Both the position numbers and the translations under genes were made by a program. Source: Oscillatoriales cyanobacterium Centralia_MAG_596 (lineage in GTDB: Bacteria; Cyanobacteriota; Cyanobacteriia; Leptolyngbyales; Leptolyngbyaceae). From it: a DNA stretch of 37,259 nt. The stretch spans positions 1 to 37,259 of the forward strand of contig JAJPKC010000321.1 of assembly GCA_021323955.1 (NCBI GenBank), given 5' to 3'. Each line of letters begins with the position of its first letter. Within the stretch, counting starts at the first letter, position 1. Below are positions 29,783 to 37,259 of this stretch, one piece after another. The notes under the pieces are model-generated. The model ran no database searches. It saw only the letters and a list, made by a program, of their open reading frames with translations, and was not told where the DNA came from.

Positions 29783-29835
29783 ACACTTTTTTATTAATAC
29801 GGCTACTTCACTTAAATAATAAATCTATGAAAGAC

Positions 29836-29864
29836 TTGTAGCAACTTAATTTCACATGCTACAA
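29836..29864. promoter_or_regulatory. Inverted repeat upstream of hicB (candidate HicB operator)
   Basis: TTGTAGCA-N13-TGCTACAA, 8-bp arms, about 54 bp upstream of the hicB start. Confidence 0.35.
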
Positions 29865-29984
29865 AGAAACGTAGATGAAGAATAAGAAAGCGATTCAATT
29901 CACAAATGATATTTTTGTGGTTGAGAGCGGTGGCACAACTCAGATAATGTCTTTTCTTTCTCACAAATAGCAGACTGTTTTCGA

Positions 29985-31168
29985 CTAATTCTCACTCAAT
30001 ATTTTTGCGTAAGATTTATCGCTATCTTTATTACGCCAAGTTGGTTTGATATGCTCTACAAGAGCTGGAAGATCTTCCTCTAGAGTCGATTTCCAAAGTC
30101 TTGGATTGTAATCATAAACTCTAAGCATACTATCTACATCAAATATTGGTTTTGTTCCTAAAGCTCTAATCAAAGCGACTGGTTTTTCTAAAGCTATTCT
30201 CCATCCCAATTCAAATAGGACGTTGGGATTATGTTCCGTCAGGTCTACTATCATCAAGTCAGCTTTGCTTAAATCACTGATTATTGTGCGTTGAATAATA
30301 TCGCTGCCTGATTTTCTAGCTGTCTCGGCTTTAAAGCCAGCTTTTACTGCGGCAGGAACAATTAATTGAGTTAGTACTTCCCGAAAAAAATCTATTGGGT
30401 ATTCTCCAGTTTTCTCGGAAAAAGGAAGAGCAACAAATGCAACTAAGGTCGTTTTTTCCTCTGGCTCTCCAAGAATAACAGCATTATCGGAAGCTTTTGG
30501 CTGGGTAGGAATTGTGGTTTTTGTTTTTCAATAGAAACGGGATTTGCTGCTACATCAACTGTATCTAATTCAGTCTTGCTAAATTTAGAAATGAACTTGA
30601 GATTAGATTGATATACTTGATAAAAATCATTATGGAAATCTTCGTTGAGACCGAAATCTGTTACGAGAGTATTCTTAAGGTATTTAATTTCTGGTAGGAG
30701 TCCGCCACTGTAGTAGTCGTGCACTCTCTTAAAGAGAAGAATATTGAATAATCCTTGTCTGTAGCCATTTTCCTCTTCCTCTTTTGATCTGGCGAACACT
30801 ATATTTTGACCTGTTAAGGCGAGTGCAATTTTTTCGGCTTTTGAGTAACCCTCCGTAAAGCCGTAATCACGAGAGGATGCCGTCAAATAGTAGAAGGTAT
30901 TACCTTTGCTGCTTAACTCTCAAGCTTTAGCTACATCGTCCGGATGCCACGGATTTCCACCATTAAACTCTCTAATGACCTGAGCAATTTTAATGGAGTC
31001 TTCCAAAGTGTTAATAGGAAAAGGGCGATTGCCTTTCGTTCTTTTTCTCTTTCTTCTTTCGCTAGAATCCTGCTGACTGTCGGAATCTTCTTGTTATTCT
31101 AAATCTTCATCTAGTGTTTCTTCTGAAGATTCCTCTTGCTGGCGACTGTCTTCAGGTTCTATAGTCAT
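29985..31168 (-). pseudogene. Decayed gene: N-terminal helical/wHTH-like domain + C-terminal TIR-like / nucleoside 2-deoxyribosyltransferase-like effector domain
   Basis: One continuous reading frame from ATG 31168 interrupted by TAA (31094-31096), TGA (30920-30922) and a frameshift near the A-rich tract about 30516-30530. Rejoined C terminus: TKTTIPTQPKASDNAVILGEPEEKTTLVAFVALPFSEKTGEYPIDFFREVLTQLIVPAAVKAGFKAETARKSGSDIIQRTIISDLSKADLMIVDLTEHNPNVLFELGWRIALEKPVALI... Confidence 0.85.
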
Positions 31169-31282
31169 GCGAAAACTCCGTTACTATAACTGCCCATGTT
31201 ACTAAATCCAATACCTAGATCGCTACTATGTCATTGTGTTTTGGCTGGATCGCTTCAACACGCAGCTTGCATTATAGGAAAA

Positions 31283-31315
31283 TTCCTGAGCCACCTCTGT
31301 TCGATGGCTCAGGAA
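31283..31315 (-). terminator. Rho-independent terminator downstream of gltB
   Basis: TTCCTGAGCCA-N11-TGGCTCAGGAA 11-bp stem followed on the minus strand by a T-rich tract, just past the gltB stop. Confidence 0.8.
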
Positions 31316-31334
31316 CTTAAATACAGCTACTTAC

Positions 31335-34300
31335 CTACTGCGCTGGGGTCAGCACTTTTTCAGTCGTGGCTTCGGGGTTGGCTTCGGGAGAGTCTTTCTC
31401 GGATGGAGGGACGAGTTGCCAGAACTGGGGCAGGTAGTCAGACCAGTTGGCCAGAATTGTCTGGGCTTTTTGGCTACCTGTGCGATCGGCGTGGGCTTCG
31501 ATCAAGTCCTTCAATTGTTGTTCTCCGGCTGGGGCAATGACCCGCTGGACTTTGACAATCTCTGGGTTGACCTTGGTGGGGAAGCTGCCGTCCTCATCCA
31601 GGAAGTAAGCCAAACCTCCCGTCATGCCAGCGCCAACGTTGCGTCCAGCGTGACCCAGCACCACAATAATGCCGCCGGTCATGTACTCGCAGCAGTGGTC
31701 GCCGGTTCCTTCAACGACAGCTTGTGCTTTAGAGTTACGAACAGCAAAGCGTTCGCCTGCCTGACCATAGGCAAAGAGCGTGCCTCCCGTTGCGCCATAA
31801 AGGCAGGTATTGCCAATGATCACATTGTTGGAGGGATTGTAGGTTGCACTGGAGGGGGGCACAATGACAATTTCGCCACCGTGTAGCCCTTTACCGACGT
31901 AATCGTTGGCTTCGCCTTCCAGGTTAAGCGTGATGCCGGGGAGGTTGAAGGCACCGAAGCTTTGACCGACGCTGCCCTTAAAGTTGAGCGTAATGTGCCC
32001 ACCGAAGCCACTGTTGCCGTATTTACGGGCAATCGCGCCGGCTAACCGCGTCCCAATCGTGCGATCGGTATTGATCACCGCGATCGTTTTGTCGGCTGTG
32101 GTTTGATGCTCGATCGCTGCCTGGATCTCTGGATCACTTAAAATCTGGTCGTCCAAAACGTAGCCGTTGCTGTGGACTGGCTCATGTATCAGCCAGGTGC
32201 GATCGTCTTGTGTATTCGGCAACTGGGTCAAGCATTCCAGGTTCAGGCTTTGGGTTTTGGCGATCGTGACCCCTTCGCGGACTTTCAGGAGGTCTGCGCG
32301 ACCAATAATGTCGTTCAGGGAGCGGTAGCCCAGTTTTGCCAGCAGCGATCGCGCTTCCTCCGCAATGAAGAGGAAGAAGTTGACCACATGTTCTGGCAGA
32401 CCAGGAAAGCGCTTGCGCAGATCTTCACGCTGGCTGGCGACGCCAACCGGGCAATTGTTGGTATGGCAGATGCGCGCCATGATGCAGCCCTCGGCAATCA
32501 TCGCGATCGACCCAAAGCCAAACTCTTCGCCGCCCATGAGCGCCGCCATCACCACATCCCAACCCGTTTTGATGCCGCCATCCACCCGCAGCAGGACGCG
32601 ATCGCGCAGTTGGTTCTCGATCAACACCCGATGAACCTCAGTCAGGCCCAATTCCCAGGGGCTACCGGCGTGTTTGATCGAGCTGAGTGGCGATGCGCCT
32701 GTACCGCCATCATGGCCGGAAATCTGAATGATGTCGGCGTTGGCTTTCGCTACTCCCGCTGCGATTGTGCCGATACCCACTTCGGCAACGAGCTTGACTG
32801 ACACCTGCGCCTCTGGGTTGATCTGGTGCAGGTCGAAGATGAGTTGCGCTAAGTCTTCGATCGAGTAGATGTCGTGGTGCGGTGGTGGCGAAATCAGCGT
32901 CACACCGGGCTTCGATCGCCGCAGCATCGCAATGTACGAACTGACTTTTGGCCCTGGCAACTGCCCACCTTCACCGGGCTTTGCACCCTGCGCCATCTTG
33001 ATTTCAAGCTGCTTGGCGCTGATCAAATACTCTGGCGTCACTCCAAAACGACCCGATGCAACTTGCTTAATAGCAGAGTTGGCTGTATCCCCATTGCGCA
33101 GCCCTTTTAAGTGCGGAAACAACGATGAGAGCCCTTGATTGTCCACATCGTCCAAAACACGGTAGCGGGTCGGATCTTCCCCCCCTTCGCCCGAGTTGGA
33201 TTTGCCGCCGATGCGGTTCATGGCGATCGCCAACGTCTCGTGCGCCTCGCGGGACAAAGCGCCGAGGGACATACCGCCCGTACAAAAGCGTTGGACAATC
33301 TCGCTGGCTGGTTCAACCTCCTCCAGTGGAATGGAAGGGCGATCGCTCCAGATATCGAGCAAGTCACGCAGGGCTGTGAGTGGGCGTTCTTCCAGGTACT
33401 TTTGATATAGCTCGTAATGGTTGTATGCCTTGTCGGCCACGGCTCGATGCAGGTGCTTCGCCATTTCTGGGCTATTCATGTGATACTCGCCACCCGGGCG
33501 ATAGTTCACAAAGCCGTAGTTTTCGAGCTTCTTGGCGGTTAGTTCAGGAAACGCCCGTTGATGGAATGACACAACTTCCTGCGCCAGATCCGCAACGCTA
33601 AGTCCGCCCAACCGTGAAGCGGTGCCCGCAAAACCGAGGTGGAGTAAATCAGCGCCAATGCCGATGGCTTCAAAAATCTGAGCGCCATGGTAGCTCGCTA
33701 ACAGGGAGATGCCCATCTTCGAGAGGATTTTGAGCAGTCCCTCTTCGATCGCTTTGCGATAGTTGCTCTGTGCGGTGGCTAGCGTGATGGCTTTGAGCTT
33801 GCCCCGCTCCATAAAGCTCTGCGTTTTGGGGTCAGTCCACCATTGCCGCACCGTTTCTAATGCCAGATAAGGGCAGACGGCACTGGCCCCATACCCGATC
33901 AGGCAGGCGAAGTGATGGGTGCTCCAGCACTGAGCGGTATCCGTAATCAAGGACGTTTTCATGCGCAGTCCCTGCCGAATCAGGTGGTGATGCACGGCAC
34001 CGATCGCCAACAGCGGTGGGATGTAGGTGTAGTCTGTCCCGATGCTAGAGGTGCTGATGCCCACGCGATCGCTCAAGATCAAAATCTTCTTCCCAGCGCG
34101 AACGGCAGCCGCTGCTTTTTGGCACAGGTCAGTGACGGCTCGTTGTAGCCCTGTTGGGCCGTGTGACAGCTCGAACAGGGTAGAAAGGTCGGCGGTCTCA
34201 AACCCAGACTGACGAATCTGCTTGAGTTCGGCATCGTTCAGAACTGGCGATTCTAGCTTCAGTAAATGAGCGTACTGGGGACTGACCTCTAGCAGATTGC

Positions 34301-35999
34301 CCCGTTCGCCAAGCTGGATCGTCAGCGACATGACGAGCTTTTCGCGCAACGGGTCGATGGGAGGGTTGGTTACCTGAGCAAACCGCTGCTTAAAGTAGTC
34401 GTACAGTAGTCGTGGCTTGGTTGACAGGATCGCCAGCGGCACATCATCACCCATGCAGAAGGTCGGTTCTTTGCCCTGTGCGCCCATCTCCTGGATGATC
34501 ATTTCCACGTCCTCGGCAGTATAGCCAAAGGCCATTTGGTAGCGCAGCAAGTTCTCCGGCGCGATCGAGGGTGTCGTTTCTGCAAATGGCTCGTGCTTGA
34601 GTTCGTAGCGGTTTTGCTGGAGCCATTGACCATAAGGCTTCGCGCTAGCAATGCGCTGCTTGATCTGCCAGTTCTTTTGCACTTCGCCGTGCTCTAGATC
34701 CACGGCAATCATTTGGCCAGGCCCCAGTCGCCCTTTCTCGACAATCTCAGCTTCGGGCAGGTTGATCACGCCCGCTTCTGAGGCCACGACAATGTAGCCA
34801 TCCCGCGTAATGCTGTAACGGGCGGGACGCAGGCCATTGCGATCGAGCGTGGCACCGACTACTTTACCGTCGCTAAACACCAGCAGGGCTGGGCCGTCCC
34901 AGGGTTCCTGGATACCGCTGTAGTATTCGTAGAAGTCGGTAATCTCGGGGTAGTCGGCCAAGTCCGGTTGGTTCTGGTACGCTTCGGGCACCATGATCAT
35001 CAATGCCTCTTGCGGACTGCGACCGGAACGCACTAGCAACTCAAACACATTGTCAAGGTTGGCGGAGTCGCTGTTTTCAAGGTTGACCGTAGGCTTTAGC
35101 TCTACCAGTCGATCGCCCCAACTGGAGTGCTCCAGATCGGCTTCCCGGGCCATCATCCAGTTGACGTTACCCAGGAGCGTGTTGATCTCGCCGTTATGAC
35201 CCAGGAGACGCATGGGCTGGGCTAGCGGCCAGCGGGGCATCGTGTTTGTACTAAAGCGGCGATGGTAGACCGCAAACGCACTCTTATACTCCGGCTGCTT
35301 TAGGTCGATGTAGAAGTCGCCCAAAACGGCTGATCGCACCATCCCCTTATAGACGATCGTGCGGTTGGAAAACGAGCAGATATAGAAGTCAGCCACTTCA
35401 TTTTGCAGTGCTGAGCCTTGAACTTCGGCAGGTGCCGCTGCATGGGACCGTTTACGAGTAATGTAGAGCTGCCGTTCCAGTGCTTCTCCCTGCTGCGACG
35501 ATTGCACCAGCACTTGCTCGATTTGAGGCAAATTTTCGCGGGCTTGCCGACCGAGGCGGTGAGGGCGCGTTGGCACGACTCGCCACCCCAAAACCGTTAG
35601 CCCTTCTTCTGTAGCAATTCGCTCAAACACACGACGAGCCACGATCGCTGCTTCCTGATTCGCGGGCAAGAACACCATGCCCACGCCAATTTGGGCTGGG
35701 GTCGAGACTTGAATCCCTTCATTGGCTAACCATTGGTGCAACAATTCCCACGGAACTGCGGTCATCAGGCCAGCGCCATCCCCTGAATCCTGATCCGCGC
35801 TACACCCACCCCGATGCTCCAGGCAGGTGAGCGCGTCGAGGGCTTTCTCGATTAAGTCATGACTACTCCGGCCTTGCTGGTCGGCAATGAACCCGACACC
35901 ACAGGCATCGCGCTCTTCTACTAGCCAACGTGGTCCCGCGTACCCAACCGTTGAGCTTGGATTCTGGTGTTGATCTTGATTCACAGTTGCTCTACCCAT
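31335..35999 (-). CDS. gltB: Ferredoxin-dependent glutamate synthase (large, single-subunit)
   Basis: 1554 aa; glutaminase N terminus after [28 protein letters not shown]/3Fe-4S core ([49 protein letters not shown]); C-terminal GXGXG beta-helix. No gltD-like small subunit adjacent, so probably the Fd-type (glsF). Confidence 0.96.
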   Translation of the reverse strand: MGRATVNQDQHQNPSSTVGYAGPRWLVEERDACGVGFIADQQGRSSHDLIEKALDALTCLEHRGGCSADQDSGDGAGLMTAVPWELLHQWLANEGIQVSTPAQIGVGMVFLPANQEAAIVARRVFERIATEEGLTVLGWRVVPTRPHRLGRQARENLPQIEQVLVQSSQQGEALERQLYITRKRSHAAAPAEVQGSALQNEVADFYICSFSNRTIVYKGMVRSAVLGDFYIDLKQPEYKSAFAVYHRRFSTNTMPRWPLAQPMRLLGHNGEINTLLGNVNWMMAREADLEHSSWGDRLVELKPTVNLENSDSANLDNVFELLVRSGRSPQEALMIMVPEAYQNQPDLADYPEITDFYEYYSGIQEPWDGPALLVFSDGKVVGATLDRNGLRPARYSITRDGYIVVASEAGVINLPEAEIVEKGRLGPGQMIAVDLEHGEVQKNWQIKQRIASAKPYGQWLQQNRYELKHEPFAETTPSIAPENLLRYQMAFGYTAEDVEMIIQEMGAQGKEPTFCMGDDVPLAILSTKPRLLYDYFKQRFAQVTNPPIDPLREKLVMSLTIQLGERGNLLEVSPQYAHLLKLESPVLNDAELKQIRQSGFETADLSTLFELSHGPTGLQRAVTDLCQKAAAAVRAGKKILILSDRVGISTSSIGTDYTYIPPLLAIGAVHHHLIRQGLRMKTSLITDTAQCWSTHHFACLIGYGASAVCPYLALETVRQWWTDPKTQSFMERGKLKAITLATAQSNYRKAIEEGLLKILSKMGISLLASYHGAQIFEAIGIGADLLHLGFAGTASRLGGLSVADLAQEVVSFHQRAFPELTAKKLENYGFVNYRPGGEYHMNSPEMAKHLHRAVADKAYNHYELYQKYLEERPLTALRDLLDIWSDRPSIPLEEVEPASEIVQRFCTGGMSLGALSREAHETLAIAMNRIGGKSNSGEGGEDPTRYRVLDDVDNQGLSSLFPHLKGLRNGDTANSAIKQVASGRFGVTPEYLISAKQLEIKMAQGAKPGEGGQLPGPKVSSYIAMLRRSKPGVTLISPPPHHDIYSIEDLAQLIFDLHQINPEAQVSVKLVAEVGIGTIAAGVAKANADIIQISGHDGGTGASPLSSIKHAGSPWELGLTEVHRVLIENQLRDRVLLRVDGGIKTGWDVVMAALMGGEEFGFGSIAMIAEGCIMARICHTNNCPVGVASQREDLRKRFPGLPEHVVNFFLFIAEEARSLLAKLGYRSLNDIIGRADLLKVREGVTIAKTQSLNLECLTQLPNTQDDRTWLIHEPVHSNGYVLDDQILSDPEIQAAIEHQTTADKTIAVINTDRTIGTRLAGAIARKYGNSGFGGHITLNFKGSVGQSFGAFNLPGITLNLEGEANDYVGKGLHGGEIVIVPPSSATYNPSNNVIIGNTCLYGATGGTLFAYGQAGERFAVRNSKAQAVVEGTGDHCCEYMTGGIIVVLGHAGRNVGAGMTGGLAYFLDEDGSFPTKVNPEIVKVQRVIAPAGEQQLKDLIEAHADRTGSQKAQTILANWSDYLPQFWQLVPPSEKDSPEANPEATTEKVLTPAQ

Positions 36000-37126
36000 G
36001 AGATGGCTCAGTTCGTTTTTTAAAGTTGATCCGTTGAAATTTAATTCTCGTTAAGCAGCGCTGGTTCACAGTTGACGGTGCAGTAGCCGTTAGTGAAAGC
36101 TATGTTGGGGGGCGATCGTGCCAACTTTCTAGGACGCCTGGGAAGAGGTAGAAACCGTACTGCAAGCGCCGAGGCTACAACTGCAGAGCTGCTAATCCAA
36201 AGACCAGTTTCAGGGGAGCGCTGCGAGTGTCGTCGCTCCAGCAGGTTTGGCTAGCCTGACCGATGCCGACATAAGTGAATCTAAATGGCCGGGGGCGACG
36301 CCTTCCTCAGAGAGTTAACCTGTCGCGCCACACATCTCAGGACGGCAAACTCAAATGAGGAACCCTCCATCATCATCACTACAGGCTGTCATGCGGTCAA
36401 AGATGAAGCGGTTCTGCTTTAAGCATCAAACACTTATGGCAAAAAACCTGTCTTCCTCGACACAACAGCAATGGGGCATTTGCTGTCACGCAATCCAACT
36501 GCATAAGACCGAACAGTATGGAATAAAGATATTATAAAAAATACTTTGCCCTGACAATCCCTGAATGGTTGCACATGTCCAGGAGACAACGGCTACCAGA
36601 GAGATAAATGTCGTTCATCCATGAAGGCGCACAAGCAATACCAGGCGATCGCTTGTCGCAAAAATCACCTGTGAGAAATCCCAAAACGATGCGGTACGAA
36701 GGTGTCGATCGCCAACGGTCAGCTTCAGCATTCGGCCCGTTCTAACGGCTTACTAAGGGCTACTTTTAGCCGTGATGCCGAACACAATTCAAAATTAGAA
36801 TTGCTGCATGCTAACTCCTAGCAAAGAACTGACTGCGTCTGCCCAGCGAGCAGGGTCATCAGGCTGAAAACGATACTAACTCCAGTATCACTCAGCTAAT
36901 CTTGAAGTCGGTGGCAACGTCATGATTCTATAACAGGTGTGCGAAAATCTGATGTTTGGGAAAAGGAGTCTGCGGCTGGCTCGATGGTCGAAGTCACGAT
37001 CGCCGCTTCGTGCTGATCCAGTCCCAGTTGCACGTCTGTCGATCGTGACTCTCCAGATTTGTCGCTTCTACGACCACCGATATCAACCCAATGCTGTGCT
37101 AAAGCGCTTACCCCTGGAGGAGAATT

Positions 37127-37259
37127 GTGATTGAAATTCGCATGCCGGATTGCTATCTACTGGCCGCGACTCCTATCCCATGGCTCTGCTGGCTTGGGGG
37201 ATCCACTCGATCGCCGATTACTCGCTGGCTCCCGCTGACCGCGGCTCTCCTCGGCTTGA
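37127..37259 (+). CDS. Possible start of an unidentified CDS running off the right edge
   Basis: GTG preceded by GGAGGAGAATT; open to the window end (MIEIRMPDCYLLAATPIPWLCWLGGSTRSPITRWLPLTAALLGL...). Confidence 0.25.
   Translation, partial: MIEIRMPDCYLLAATPIPWLCWLGGSTRSPITRWLPLTAALLGL

Noticed and set aside
31416-31886. 156-aa plus-strand ORF
   Set aside because: Antisense to the conserved C-terminal domain of gltB.
32172-32801. 209-aa plus-strand ORF
   Set aside because: Antisense shadow ORF inside gltB; no recognisable domain.
36355-36537. 60-aa plus-strand ORF
   Set aside because: Short, no RBS or family similarity; consistent with chance.
1-37259. CRISPR arrays, IS elements/transposases, rRNA, tRNA
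   Set aside because: No regularly spaced direct repeats, no transposase-like ORFs and no rRNA/tRNA signatures seen by eye.

Overview
This is a cyanobacterial chromosomal window, indicated by PSII genes, the aar/ado alkane pathway, cyanobacterial SigF, ferredoxin-GOGAT and frequent HIP1 octamers (GCGATCGC). Most of it is housekeeping. Left to right it holds: clpB (3' end outside the window), DUF2949 and DUF3611 proteins, a NarL-type response regulator, a PadR regulator, a complex C cofactor-assembly (CCB) protein, a DUF3155 protein, a GAF histidine kinase, an SLH protein, a multi-PAS/GAF histidine kinase, ackA, sigF, psbO, a small hypothetical protein, psbM, a 2Fe-2S ferredoxin, psbB, psbT, a GNAT protein, aar, ado, a sugar ABC permease, an alpha/beta hydrolase, a ferritin-like protein, fused panC-cmk, hicBA, a decayed TIR/deoxyribosyltransferase-like gene and gltB (glsF). 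psbM and psbT are too short for the ORF track and were read directly from the sequence. The accessory segment is about 29.3-31.2 kb. It carries hicBA and a gene that can be reassembled across two in-frame stops and one frameshift, joining an N-terminal helical/wHTH-like domain to a nucleotide-hydrolase-like effector domain. It resembles a degraded defence or abortive-infection gene and is the best candidate for an under-described system. Other notable structures are a 45-nt near-perfect palindrome inside a histidine kinase CDS, a 46-nt perfect palindromic terminator, and a three-arm alternative-hairpin terminator. All family calls come from recognising protein sequence; no database search was run.
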